A stretch of DNA of 8,748 bases from Pseudodesulfovibrio sp. (GCA_022712815.1 JAFLJW010000120.1:1-8748); one strand, 5' to 3'. Shown: positions 1 to 8,211, numbered from the stretch's first letter. Notes: generated by a model from the letters alone, not told the origin. Translations and numbers: made by a program.

Positions 1-33
1 AAGTGGTGTTGCCGTCCTTGGCTTGTACGAAAC

Positions 34-39
34 AGGGAG
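34..39 (+). promoter_or_regulatory. Shine-Dalgarno AGGGAG deciding the GTG start of the kinase
   Basis: AGGGAG ends 10 bases before GTG 50, a slightly long spacing. Nothing comparable precedes the alternative TTG at 23. The GTG start also puts the first membrane helix about 10 residues from the N-terminus, as is usual for this kinase class. Confidence 0.5.
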
Positions 40-49
40 CCTGACTGTC

Positions 50-3000
50 GTGCGATTTGATGTGACCATAAGCAGAGCTAGCCTCATCGGTATGGTGGTT
101 GTGTCGTGGCTTTCCATCCTGGTTCTTGGCGGGGCCTGGATTGTTCAGATGTACTTCGAATTCAGGTCCGATTCGGATCAACTCAGGACAGAGCATTATT
201 CTGCGCGGCGGGCTGAGGTCAAAGGGGAAGTCGAGAAGGCAGCCGCTTTGGTGGATGCAATCAGACGAGCCAGACTTGATGATCTGACGAAGGACATTCA
301 TCACAGGGTTGCGCTGGCAGAGAGTTTGGGTAAATCTCTGGTTTTACGGCTCACTCCGAGGATGAGTAACGGAAATATCAGGGCGACGCTGGTGGATGTT
401 CTGGGTTCCGAAGTGCCTGGAGTTTCCGGATTGTACGCCGTCCGTGGCAAAACGGTATATCTTCTGACCCCATTCCCTCGCCTGATCGACAAACAAAAAG
501 CTCTTGATCGGATTGTCGATGCCCTCAAAGACGTTGACCCAGGAGACAGGCAGTTTTTCTTTGATGCACCCGGTGACGGCCATCGGTATACGATGCTCGT
601 TACCGTGAAACAGTTTGACAGACCGGCCATGCGCGTTGTCTCCGGTGCGTGTCTTGAAGTGGCGGATGCTGCCACCAAACTCGATGTCATCAGGCAGCTT
701 GAGTCCGTTCGGTATGGTGCCGAGGGGATATTGTTCGGCGGTACGTGGCGCGGGGATACTCTCATTGGACCTGCCAAGGGCAGGAATATGTGGAATATCA
801 CTGATGCCGATGGGGTCAAGATTGTTCAGGAGCTTGTTACCGCTTCGCAACGCGGTGGCGGTTTTGTGTCGTACGTCATGCCTCTGCTCGAAAATCAACG
901 CCATACTGACAAGATCAGTTACGCCATGAGCGTGAATGATTGGGGATGGTATATCGGGACCGGGTTGTATGTCGATGACATCGAATCCGTCATTGTCGAA
1001 AACAGAGCGCGCCTTGAGCGGAACATAATGCAGCAGGCCGGGGTTATCCTCGGAGGGTTGATTTTTTTGAGTCTGGTGGCGTTTGGTATTTCCCAACGTC
1101 TGTCGCGCAAGATGCAGGATAACATTCGGTTTTTCACCAATGTCTGGAACAGGGCCTCCTCAAAGGGCATCGAAATCGACGCTGATGCGTTGTATTACAA
1201 AGAGTTCAAAGATCTTGCCAAGGCCGCCAATCTCATGGAGAAAGAGCGACGGATTGCGGAAGACTCGTTAGCTGATAGTGTTCAGCAGTTCGAGGTGCTG
1301 GTGGCAAATATTCCTGGCATAGTCTACCACTGCGAAAACAATTCCAGTTGGACCATGAAATATATAAGCAGCTCCGCGCTTGATGTGACAGGCTACCCTG
1401 CGGCGGATTTTATTGATAATGAGATTCGTTCTTTTGGCTCCATCATCCATCCTGATGACAGGGCGTGGGTTGTGGCGGCCATAGCCGAAGATGTGAAACA
1501 GCAGAAGCCCTTTTCTGTGGAATATCGTATTATTCGAGCCGATGGCGAGGTGCGCTGGGTATCCGAACGAGGCAAGGCCCAGCACATAGGGGATGAGACT
1601 CCAGCCTGGTTGGATGGTGTGATCTTTGATGTTAGCGACAGAAGGCAGGCCGGAGACGAGCATTATGGTCATTTGCATTTTCTTGAGACCATGGAGCGGG
1701 TGGACCGGGCCGTCCGGCGATCAGACGATATTAAAACTATGCTCTCCGATGTCCTTGAGACAGTCCGACAAGCCTTTGATTCTGATCGGGTCTGGTTGCT
1801 GTATCCCTGTGACCCGAATTCACCGACATACAAAATTCCCATGGAGCGGACCGCCCCGGAATTTCCCGGAGCCCTGACCCTTGGGAAGGATGTTCCTATG
1901 GATGATGAAAGTAGGGAGGTCTTTGCTCTCGTTCTGGAAAGCAAGGCCCCACTGGCTTTTGATCCCACGTCGGAACACAAGATACCTGCGGCTACGTTCA
2001 AGTCTTTTAGTGTCCGTTCTCAATTGGTGACAGCATTGTATCCGCGTTTGGGTGAGCCGTGGATGATGGGAATGCATCAGTGCCGAAATGCCCGTATCTG
2101 GAATGAGGATGAACTCCAGCTGTTTAAGGAAATATGCCGCCGGGTGGCTGATGCCCTGAGTTCCATGCTCATGATCCGGCAACTTCACGATAGTGAAGAG
2201 AAGTTCCGTACCTTTTCCCAGCAGACCATGCTGGGGTTGTGCGTGATTCAGGACGACCATGTTGTTTTTGCCAATCAGGCCTACTGCGACATTTTCGAGA
2301 TATCCATTGAAGATATGCTGGCCCTTCCTCCCGGCGGATTTATCGAGCTGGTGCACCCTGACGATCGCGACTTTCTCATGGAGCAGGCGCGCAAGAAACA
2401 GGAGGGTGATTCGGATGTGGTTCCCTCTTATATCTGGAGAGCTTTGACTTCTACGGGCCGGGTTAGGTGGGTGGAGATTTATTCTCGAACCATTATTTTG
2501 GGTGGTCGCAAAGCAGACCTTGTGTCCTTGGTGGACATTACCGAGAAGAAGCAGGCCGAGGAAAATCTGGAGCAGGTTATTTCGGAGCGGACACAGGCTC
2601 TGGCCCATAAGGCTGGCGAGCTTGAGAAGGCAAATGTCCGGCTCATGAAACTTGATGAAATGAAGTCCTCATTCCTGACCACTGTATCTCATGATCTGCG
2701 CACGCCGCTGACTTCGGTGCTCGGCTACGCCAAGCTGGTTCGCAGGGATTTGAAGAAGTCTCTTGATGTTGTCGACAACGAATGCGTGCCGGAGCAGGAA
2801 CGTATTATCAACAACCTTGCAGTGATGGAAGCGGAGGGCGAACGCCTGACTCGCCTGATTGACGATTTTCTGGACCTGACTTCCATCGAGGCCGGAGCCG
2901 GGAAATGGTACGATAAAATCATTTCTGTCGACGATTACATTTTCCACATAATGAAACAGGTTGAAATCAGGGTTGGTGTAAAATCCGGAGTGGAGTTGGT

Positions 3001-3388
3001 TCTTGATATTGTCGGGGAGTTGCCTGAAATGACGCTGGATCCTGACAGATTCGAGCAACTTCTGGCCAATTTGCTGACCAATGCCATCAGGTATACTCAA
3101 AAGGGGAAGATCACACTTCGGGTTGAAAGTCCTGATGGGCGTGGACTTGAGATCAAGCTAAGTGATACAGGCAAGGGGATGCCCAGAGGTGAACTTAATG
3201 CTATTTTTGACGCCTTTCATCAGGTGGAGGGCGGCGACACGCTGGTCGATGAAATCAAGGGCTCCGGGCTGGGATTGTCGTTTTGTCGTTTGATTGTCGA
3301 GCACTATGGTGGAAAAATATGGGCCAAATCCACCCTTGGGCAGGGAAGTACCTTTTATCTCACACTGCCTGGTTCCCTTGATTCTTGA
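50..3388 (+). CDS. Membrane sensor histidine kinase (Cache-PAS-GAF-PAS-HisKA-HATPase)
   Basis: This is a 1112-residue transmitter that should sense an extracytoplasmic ligand plus cytoplasmic cues, autophosphorylate on histidine and pass the phosphate to a partner that is not in the window. Numbering is from GTG at 50. Membrane helices lie at about 11-34 and 330-350. They flank a periplasmic Cache domain that ends in the typical DWGWYIGTGLYVDDIE motif. A PAS domain with HPDDR follows at about 413-533, then GAF at 543-705, a second PAS with HPDDR at 717-833, and a coiled coil at 830-873. The H-box SHDLRTPL has the phospho-acceptor His881. ATP-binding boxes are Asn1007/Asn1011 (N), DTGKGM 1039-1044 (G1), FDAFHQVE (F) and GSGLGL 1071-1076 (G2). 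No receiver domain is attached. GTG 50 was chosen because AGGGAG lies 10 bases upstream. TTG 23 is in frame but lacks a Shine-Dalgarno, and the frame stays open to the window edge, so a more upstream start is possible. The class is certain; the signal is unknown. Confidence 0.93.
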   Translation: MRFDVTISRASLIGMVVVSWLSILVLGGAWIVQMYFEFRSDSDQLRTEHYSARRAEVKGEVEKAAALVDAIRRARLDDLTKDIHHRVALAESLGKSLVLRLTPRMSNGNIRATLVDVLGSEVPGVSGLYAVRGKTVYLLTPFPRLIDKQKALDRIVDALKDVDPGDRQFFFDAPGDGHRYTMLVTVKQFDRPAMRVVSGACLEVADAATKLDVIRQLESVRYGAEGILFGGTWRGDTLIGPAKGRNMWNITDADGVKIVQELVTASQRGGGFVSYVMPLLENQRHTDKISYAMSVNDWGWYIGTGLYVDDIESVIVENRARLERNIMQQAGVILGGLIFLSLVAFGISQRLSRKMQDNIRFFTNVWNRASSKGIEIDADALYYKEFKDLAKAANLMEKERRIAEDSLADSVQQFEVLVANIPGIVYHCENNSSWTMKYISSSALDVTGYPAADFIDNEIRSFGSIIHPDDRAWVVAAIAEDVKQQKPFSVEYRIIRADGEVRWVSERGKAQHIGDETPAWLDGVIFDVSDRRQAGDEHYGHLHFLETMERVDRAVRRSDDIKTMLSDVLETVRQAFDSDRVWLLYPCDPNSPTYKIPMERTAPEFPGALTLGKDVPMDDESREVFALVLESKAPLAFDPTSEHKIPAATFKSFSVRSQLVTALYPRLGEPWMMGMHQCRNARIWNEDELQLFKEICRRVADALSSMLMIRQLHDSEEKFRTFSQQTMLGLCVIQDDHVVFANQAYCDIFEISIEDMLALPPGGFIELVHPDDRDFLMEQARKKQEGDSDVVPSYIWRALTSTGRVRWVEIYSRTIILGGRKADLVSLVDITEKKQAEENLEQVISERTQALAHKAGELEKANVRLMKLDEMKSSFLTTVSHDLRTPLTSVLGYAKLVRRDLKKSLDVVDNECVPEQERIINNLAVMEAEGERLTRLIDDFLDLTSIEAGAGKWYDKIISVDDYIFHIMKQVEIRVGVKSGVELVLDIVGELPEMTLDPDRFEQLLANLLTNAIRYTQKGKITLRVESPDGRGLEIKLSDTGKGMPRGELNAIFDAFHQVEGGDTLVDEIKGSGLGLSFCRLIVEHYGGKIWAKSTLGQGSTFYLTLPGSLDS

Positions 3389-3436
3389 TTGTTCAGCTTA
3401 TTCCATAATCAGATTTGAGTCTTGGTCCACGCGGGT

Positions 3437-3475
3437 AGCTGTCACAGGCTAAACCGTGATGGCTGAATGTTTTTT
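3437..3475 (+). terminator. Probable intrinsic terminator after the kinase gene
   Basis: AGCTGTCAC (3437-3445) can pair with GTGATGGCT (3456-3464) over nine base pairs, two of them G-U. GG and CC inside the loop can add two more pairs if A3446 bulges out. A run of six T (3470-3475) follows after five bases. The gap between stem and T-run is longer than ideal, so efficiency is uncertain. It lies about 50 bases after the kinase stop and would separate that gene from the channel gene. Confidence 0.42.
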
Positions 3476-3505
3476 GACGACCGGATTGTTGACGAAGTTA
3501 TCCGG
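3474..3505. repeat. TTGACGA direct repeat overlapping a CCGGAT/ATCCGG inverted repeat
   Basis: TTGACGA occurs at 3474-3480 and 3489-3495, a 15-base period. The second copy sits in the 13-base spacer of a perfect 6-bp inverted repeat, CCGGAT (3481-3486) and ATCCGG (3500-3505). TTGACG resembles a -35 hexamer, but no good -10 hexamer follows either copy at 16-18 bases. The element could be a regulator site or a weak hairpin. Chance is not excluded. Confidence 0.3.
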
Positions 3506-3517
3506 CAGAAATAAGTG

Positions 3518-3590
3518 AGTTTACATTTTAAGTTTACAATGATCACAACAGCTTGATAGGATCAAAGAATCAAACAATATTCAAGTTTAC
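3518..3590 (+). repeat. Three AGTTTAC repeats upstream of the channel gene
   Basis: AGTTTACA occurs at 3518-3525 and 3531-3538, a 13-base period. AGTTTAC recurs at 3584-3590. The second and third copies share the longer AAGTTTAC. Relative to the promoter candidate at 3553-3581, two copies lie upstream of the -35 and the third lies at the likely start of transcription, a layout expected of an operator. This is inference from position; no regulator is identified. Confidence 0.3.
3553..3581 (+). promoter_or_regulatory. Candidate sigma-70 type promoter for the channel gene
   Basis: TTGATA (3553-3558) matches the -35 consensus at five of six positions. AATATT (3576-3581) matches the -10 at four of six, with a 17-base spacer. 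Transcription would start near 3588, leaving a short leader that still contains the CGGGAG Shine-Dalgarno at 3596-3601, four bases before ATG 3606. Confidence 0.35.
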
Positions 3591-3605
3591 CAAGACGGGA
3601 GCATT

Positions 3606-5933
3606 ATGTTCAAACGTTTTTTCATCCTTGTTGTCGGTGTTTCTCTTCTATGCCTTTTGGTCGTGCCGCATTCGGTCATGGCCTCGGGAAAACCTGCTTC
3701 CGAAGCGGTCTCCATACCCGGTGGTGCATCCACCGAACAGGTGAAGGACATTATGGCAGGGATGAGCGATGAACAGGTTCGTGGCCTGCTTATCGAAGAG
3801 CTGAAAAAAGACGCAGTCAAGAAACCGGTAGACACAGGTCCCAAGGGCATTGCCGGTATTGTCCAGAGAATGAAGGCTGGCGCGGCTCTGGTCCACGACC
3901 GTTTTGAGTATCTTTTTTCCGGCGCAACCGCCGCGCCCAGAGAATTGCCCAATGCTTTGCGTGGCATTCTGGCCGGAGATGGTGACCTGACTGCCAGCAA
4001 AGCAGTCTTGGGTATCGCCATCCTGAGTCTGCTCTGGTTCGGGGCAATGTATTTCTACCGCAGGAAGACCGCTGCCGCCCGCCTGAGTATTGAGATAACC
4101 CCGGTGGATTCGCTCTGGTATACCCGGATGGGCCGACTGTTCCTCCGTGCTCTTCTGGATTTTTTCGGCATGGTTCTTATCGTGGCGATCGTGTTTGGCC
4201 TTTACCTGACCCTTTTTCACGAAGGTCATTCTGGCAAGCCGGTGATCATATCCTGGCTGGCTGCCATGGTTTTTCTGGAGTTCACCAAGCTCGTCGCTCG
4301 TTTCATCCTTGCCCCCAAGGCTTCGGCCCTTCGCTACCTTCCTCTCTCGGATCAGGTGGCGCAGTACCTCTTCAAATGGACTGTCTGGATCGCTCGTGTA
4401 ATCGCGGTAGGGTTGCTGCTTACAACACTTGTCCGTCTGCAAGGCGGTAGCGAGGCTCTCTTCCTGCTGGTGACCATGTTTTGCGGATTCATTGTGGCTT
4501 TCATGCTCGTTTTACTCGCCCTGCGGAACAAGAAGGGTGTTGCCGAAACCATCCGAGGATGCAACCGGCCTGATACGATCATGTACCAGTTCGCGGCTGT
4601 CTGGCACATGGCGGCCATTGCGTACATCATGGGCTTTTGGATGTGCTGGGTGCTCGGTCTTATGATTTTTGGGGGCAAGGCGATGCTTCCGGGGATAATG
4701 ACGATTTTGTCCGTGCCGATCTATCTCATCCTTGATTGGGCGACCCAGCGTCTGGTGGCTTTTGCTGCGGACATGGCTGGCCCGGCTATACCCAAAGGCG
4801 CGGACGACGAGGATCATGAGAGTGCTGAGGCTGACGACGGGGATGAAAACGGGGCTGACGACGAGTGCGCTTCGGAGTTCGTCGGTCATGACGTTACCCG
4901 GTTCCAGTCATTCCTCAGCAAGGGATTTCGTGTAATTGTGCTGATCGGGGCAATCTTTGGCCTGCTCCGGGTTTGGGGCGTTGATCTCAACGTGGGTCGG
5001 GCAGCGGTCCATGCTGCCTTTGAAACGATGATTACGCTGGTTCTGGCCTATATTCTGTGGGTTTTCATTAGCAGGTTGATAGAGCGCAAGCTGGTGGCCA
5101 AGAGCCTTGAGGAGGGCGGCGGACATGAAGGCGGTGGTCCCGGTGGCGATCGTTTCAGCACCTTGCTTCAGCTCCTGAAGAAATTTATTTTTGCGGCAAT
5201 TCTTGTCATTACCGTACTGATTATCCTGTCCTCCCTTGGCGTTGATATCGGTCCGCTTATCGCAGGTGCCAGTGTCTTTGGTATCGCCATCGGCTTTGGT
5301 TCCCAGACGCTGGTCAAGGACATAATCTCAGGGATATTTTTTCTCACTGACGATGCATTCAGAGTGGGAGACTACATTGAGGCCGGCGGGGCCATGGGAA
5401 CTGTCGAGGAAATTGGCGTGCGGTCGCTCAAGCTGCGGCATCACCTTGGCTTTTTATACACCATTCCCTTTGGCTCCATGAAGCTGGTCAAGAACAACAC
5501 CCGAGACTGGGCGGTCATGAAGCTGCAATACTTGGTGCCGTTTGATACGGATATCGGTGCGGTCAAGAAAATCATCAAGAAGATCAACAAGGAAATTCGC
5601 GCCGTTCCAGAACTCAACGCGGTAATGCTGGCAGATATCAAGAGTCAGGGCGTCAAGGCCATGGAAGAGTACGGCATGCGGATGCGTGTGAAATTCATGA
5701 CCAAGCCGGGCGGTCAGTTTACCTTGAGGAAGCTGGTGCTGGCCAAGATGCGCAAGGAGTTCGCTGCGGCGGGCATTGAGTTCGCAAGACCGCGTGTCTC
5801 CGTCCACATCCCGAATGGCGCGGAATTGAACGATGATGAGCGGACACAAGTCGCGGCTGCCGCAAGTGAAGTCGTGAATGCGAAGAAAAAGAAAAAGGAA
5901 AAGGCCAGGAAGGATGACAAACACAGCATTTAG
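3606..5933 (+). CDS. Large MscS-family mechanosensitive ion channel
   Basis: This 775-residue inner-membrane channel should open under membrane tension and release solutes on osmotic downshift. Residues 1-26 form a signal peptide with likely cleavage after VMA. A periplasmic stretch of about 105 residues follows. Hydrophobic segments lie near 133-155, 186-206, 215-237, 253-278, 285-306, 330-355, 362-383, 441-462, 471-492, 526-547 and 554-585. Eleven crossings from an outside N-terminus put the C-terminus in the cytoplasm, as the family requires. The pore helix and start of the beta domain carry GIAIGFGSQTLVKDIISG and FRVGDYIEAGG, with PFGSM and the C-terminal alpha/beta domain following to about 745. 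The MscS core is thus the last 250 residues, and the overall plan resembles long members such as E. coli YbiO more than the 286-residue MscS. Two presumed cytoplasmic loops are unusual: a very acidic one at about 399-427 and a Gly-rich one at 503-516. The tail from 760 is Lys-rich. It is flanked by terminator-like hairpins on both sides, so it is probably transcribed alone. Confidence 0.93.
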   Translation: MFKRFFILVVGVSLLCLLVVPHSVMASGKPASEAVSIPGGASTEQVKDIMAGMSDEQVRGLLIEELKKDAVKKPVDTGPKGIAGIVQRMKAGAALVHDRFEYLFSGATAAPRELPNALRGILAGDGDLTASKAVLGIAILSLLWFGAMYFYRRKTAAARLSIEITPVDSLWYTRMGRLFLRALLDFFGMVLIVAIVFGLYLTLFHEGHSGKPVIISWLAAMVFLEFTKLVARFILAPKASALRYLPLSDQVAQYLFKWTVWIARVIAVGLLLTTLVRLQGGSEALFLLVTMFCGFIVAFMLVLLALRNKKGVAETIRGCNRPDTIMYQFAAVWHMAAIAYIMGFWMCWVLGLMIFGGKAMLPGIMTILSVPIYLILDWATQRLVAFAADMAGPAIPKGADDEDHESAEADDGDENGADDECASEFVGHDVTRFQSFLSKGFRVIVLIGAIFGLLRVWGVDLNVGRAAVHAAFETMITLVLAYILWVFISRLIERKLVAKSLEEGGGHEGGGPGGDRFSTLLQLLKKFIFAAILVITVLIILSSLGVDIGPLIAGASVFGIAIGFGSQTLVKDIISGIFFLTDDAFRVGDYIEAGGAMGTVEEIGVRSLKLRHHLGFLYTIPFGSMKLVKNNTRDWAVMKLQYLVPFDTDIGAVKKIIKKINKEIRAVPELNAVMLADIKSQGVKAMEEYGMRMRVKFMTKPGGQFTLRKLVLAKMRKEFAAAGIEFARPRVSVHIPNGAELNDDERTQVAAAASEVVNAKKKKKEKARKDDKHSI

Positions 5934-5960
5934 CCCTCCGTCAGAATAGTCCGAATATGC

Positions 5961-5995
5961 GTGTGGTCCCGTGGGTGAGTTTCATGGGACCGCAC
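5961..5995 (+). terminator. Strong stem-loop after the channel gene, likely terminator
   Basis: GTGTGGTCCCGTG (5961-5973) pairs with CATGGGACCGCAC (5983-5995) over 13 base pairs, two of them G-U, closing a nine-base loop. It begins 28 bases after the channel stop codon. No clean T-run follows (TACTTGTG), so it may be a weak terminator or a transcript-stabilising 3' hairpin. Confidence 0.5.
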
Positions 5996-6063
5996 TACTT
6001 GTGAGGGACGCTGTTTCGGGTTAGGTTTCCTGAGTTATCCGCTCAATTTTAACCGAATCAATC

Positions 6064-6068
6064 AGGAG
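6064..6068 (+). promoter_or_regulatory. Shine-Dalgarno AGGAG deciding the TTG start
   Basis: A consensus AGGAG ends six bases before TTG 6075, an ideal spacing. No in-frame ATG or GTG with a comparable site lies nearby. The TTG start also gives the N-terminal length expected before the Rossmann CoA-binding fold, so it is favoured despite the rare codon. Confidence 0.75.
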
Positions 6069-6074
6069 CGACCT

Positions 6075-8192
6075 TTGCCCGCCAAAGACAATTTGCACGC
6101 CCTTTTCTATCCTGAGACCGTGGCCGTTATCGGCGCATCTTCCGCTCCCGGCAAGGTGGGGAATACCATTGTGGCCAACATGATCGGGGCCGGATACCGG
6201 GGGAAGCTCTTTCCCGTGAACCCCAAGGGAGGGGAGATAGAAGGGCTTGCCGTGGTTTCCGATATCGCGGACCTGCCTCGTGGACTTGACCTCGGTGTGA
6301 TCTCGGTTCCGCGCCAATTCGTCATTCCGTCCCTTGAAGCTCTCGCTGAAATCGGGGCCAAATCGGTCATCGTCATTACCGCCGGATTCAAGGAAGTGGG
6401 CGGGGAAGGCTACCACCTTGAACAGAAGATTATTGAACTTTGTGACAAGCATGGTATCGCGCTGCTTGGTCCCAACTGTCTGGGCATGATGAATACCGCG
6501 GTTGGCGTCAACGCCTCCTTTGCAGCAGGTCATCCCAATCCCGGCTCCATTGCATTTTTTTCCCAGTCCGGTGCGCTCTGCGTGGCGATCCTTGACTGGG
6601 CGTTGGGTGAGAATGTCGGTTTTTCCAAGTTCGTTTCCTTGGGCAACAAGGCTGTTCTGGACGAAGCGGATATGCTCGAATATCTCAACAACGACGAAGA
6701 TACACGAGTCATTCTCGGTTATATCGAGAACGTTGAACACGGTGAGTCATTTCTCAGGCAGGCGCGTAAAACATGCCTGAACAAGCCGGTTATCATGATC
6801 AAGTCCGGCACCACGGCCGCGGGTGCCAAGGCCGCGTCCTCGCACACCGGAGCCATAGCCGGTTCGGACCAGACCTATACTGCCGCCTTTCACAAGTCCG
6901 GGGTTATCCGGGTGGGTGATGTGGCATCGCTCTTCAATCTGGCTCAGGCGTTTTCCAGTCAGCCGTTGCCCAAAGGGCCAAATCTGGTAGTCGTCACTAA
7001 CTCCGGCGGACCGGGCATCCTGGCCGCAGACTCAGCGGACCGATCCCACCTGACCATGGCCGGATTGTCCCAGAAAACCATCCAGCGGCTTCAGGAATTT
7101 TTGCCCAGCTACGCCGCTTTCTACAACCCGGTGGATATCATCGGCGATGCCGATGCCAAGCGGTATCGCCAGACCCTTGATGTGGTGGCCGAGGACCCAA
7201 TGGTCCATTCCATCATGGTCCTGCTTACCCCGACCGCGACTGTCGAGATAGAGAAAACCGCTGAGGCCGTCATCCATACGGCAAAGAAATGCGGCAAGCC
7301 GGTTTTTGCCTGTTTCATGGGCAAGAATCGCGTCAGAAAGGCCCGTCTTATGCTCATGGAAGCGGGAATTCCGTGTTACGCCTTCCCGGAACCAGCCGTG
7401 CGTTCTATCGAGACGATGTACGAGTATTATCTGTGGAAACACCGCCCGGAACCCAAATACGCCCGGATCAAGGGCGACAAGGAGCGGGCACTCAAGGTGA
7501 TCCGGAAGCATGAGCAGCGCAATGAACCGGAAATAGTGGAGTTTGAAGCTCAGGAAGTGCTCAAGGCATACGGGCTGCCCACGCCGCAGACCTCGCTGGC
7601 TCGTTCTTCTGATGAGGCCGTGGCCGCGGCAGAGGAGATCGGCTATCCCGTGGTGCTCAAGATCGCCTCGCCTGATATCTCCCACAAATCAGACGTGGGT
7701 GGCGTCAAGGTCAACCTGAATGACGCTGCCGAGGTCATGTCCGCCTTCAAGGACATCACGGCTCGCGCCCAGCGGATGCGGCAGGAGGCCTATATCGCTG
7801 GTTGTCTGGTTCAGGAAATGGCTCCTCCCGGAGTCAAGGAAGTGATCATTGGCTTCAAGCGTGATGAGCAGTTCGGCCCTATGCTCATGTTTGGGCTGGG
7901 TGGTATTTACGTAGAAATCATGAAGGATATTTCATTCAAACTGGCTCCGCTATCTTATCAGGATGCCTTTGAGATTGTGCGCGAGATCAAGTCGTATATG
8001 CTGCTCAAGGGTCTCAAGGGTGAGGAACCGGTTAATTTTGTTGCTTTGGAAGAGATCATCATGATCATGTCCCAGCTTGCGCTTGACCTGCCTCAGGTCT
8101 GGGAGGCCGAGTTTAATCCGGTGCTGGTCAACCATGAGAGAGCCATTGTCGCGGATGTGCGATTGACCCTGCACCTGAAAGACGAGCAATAA
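6075..8192 (+). CDS. ADP-forming acetate/acyl-CoA ligase, fused alpha and beta subunits
   Basis: This 705-residue cytoplasmic enzyme belongs to the acyl-CoA synthetase (NDP-forming) family. It interconverts acyl-CoA + ADP + phosphate and acid + ATP + CoA, conserving energy when acetyl-CoA is released as acetate. The alpha part (1 to about 455) has a CoA-binding Rossmann fold with VAVIGASS near 17-24, GPNCLG 132-137, SQSGA 163-167 and NSGGPG 309-314. Glu218 and His257, in SSHTGAIAGS, occupy the same positions recalled for the catalytic Glu and phosphorylated His of archaeal ACD alpha subunits. After a charged linker, the beta part (about 480-705) is an ATP-grasp domain with Lys529, SHKSDVGGV containing the second phospho-histidine candidate His537, GLGGIYVEIMKD, and EFNP at 679-682 where relatives often have D-x-NP. 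There is no GNAT domain, which argues against a PatZ-type lysine acetyltransferase. Acetate is the default substrate; branched-chain or aryl acids are possible. The gene stands alone, with no pathway partner in the window. Confidence 0.94.
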   Translation: MPAKDNLHALFYPETVAVIGASSAPGKVGNTIVANMIGAGYRGKLFPVNPKGGEIEGLAVVSDIADLPRGLDLGVISVPRQFVIPSLEALAEIGAKSVIVITAGFKEVGGEGYHLEQKIIELCDKHGIALLGPNCLGMMNTAVGVNASFAAGHPNPGSIAFFSQSGALCVAILDWALGENVGFSKFVSLGNKAVLDEADMLEYLNNDEDTRVILGYIENVEHGESFLRQARKTCLNKPVIMIKSGTTAAGAKAASSHTGAIAGSDQTYTAAFHKSGVIRVGDVASLFNLAQAFSSQPLPKGPNLVVVTNSGGPGILAADSADRSHLTMAGLSQKTIQRLQEFLPSYAAFYNPVDIIGDADAKRYRQTLDVVAEDPMVHSIMVLLTPTATVEIEKTAEAVIHTAKKCGKPVFACFMGKNRVRKARLMLMEAGIPCYAFPEPAVRSIETMYEYYLWKHRPEPKYARIKGDKERALKVIRKHEQRNEPEIVEFEAQEVLKAYGLPTPQTSLARSSDEAVAAAEEIGYPVVLKIASPDISHKSDVGGVKVNLNDAAEVMSAFKDITARAQRMRQEAYIAGCLVQEMAPPGVKEVIIGFKRDEQFGPMLMFGLGGIYVEIMKDISFKLAPLSYQDAFEIVREIKSYMLLKGLKGEEPVNFVALEEIIMIMSQLALDLPQVWEAEFNPVLVNHERAIVADVRLTLHLKDEQ

Positions 8193-8211
8193 CTGAATTT
8201 GAAAGGTTTTT

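Noticed and set aside
344..1096. 250-codon minus-strand open frame opposite the kinase gene
   Set aside because: It lies wholly within the kinase coding region, which has clear domains in its own frame. The antisense peptide shows no family motif.
1680..2165. Possible phytochrome-like bilin-binding GAF domain in the kinase, because of MGMHQC with Cys678
   Set aside because: The HQC...RIWNEDE block is the common C-terminal motif of this GAF group, not the chromophore-binding site, and there is no PHY domain.
1820..2608. 262-codon minus-strand open frame opposite the kinase GAF and second PAS domains
   Set aside because: The + strand frame carries GAF and PAS motifs over the same bases. The antisense frame is a composition shadow.
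3437..3464. Possible CRP/FNR-type palindrome (TGTCAC...GTGATG)
   Set aside because: The half-sites point the wrong way for TGTGA-N6-TCACA. The pairing is better explained as the stem of a terminator.
3648..4442. 264-codon minus-strand open frame opposite the channel gene
   Set aside because: It is antisense to membrane segments of the channel, with no recognisable domain or convincing start site.
7032..7685. 217-codon minus-strand open frame opposite the ligase gene
   Set aside because: The ligase frame is conserved across this region, including the ATP-grasp start. The antisense product looks random.
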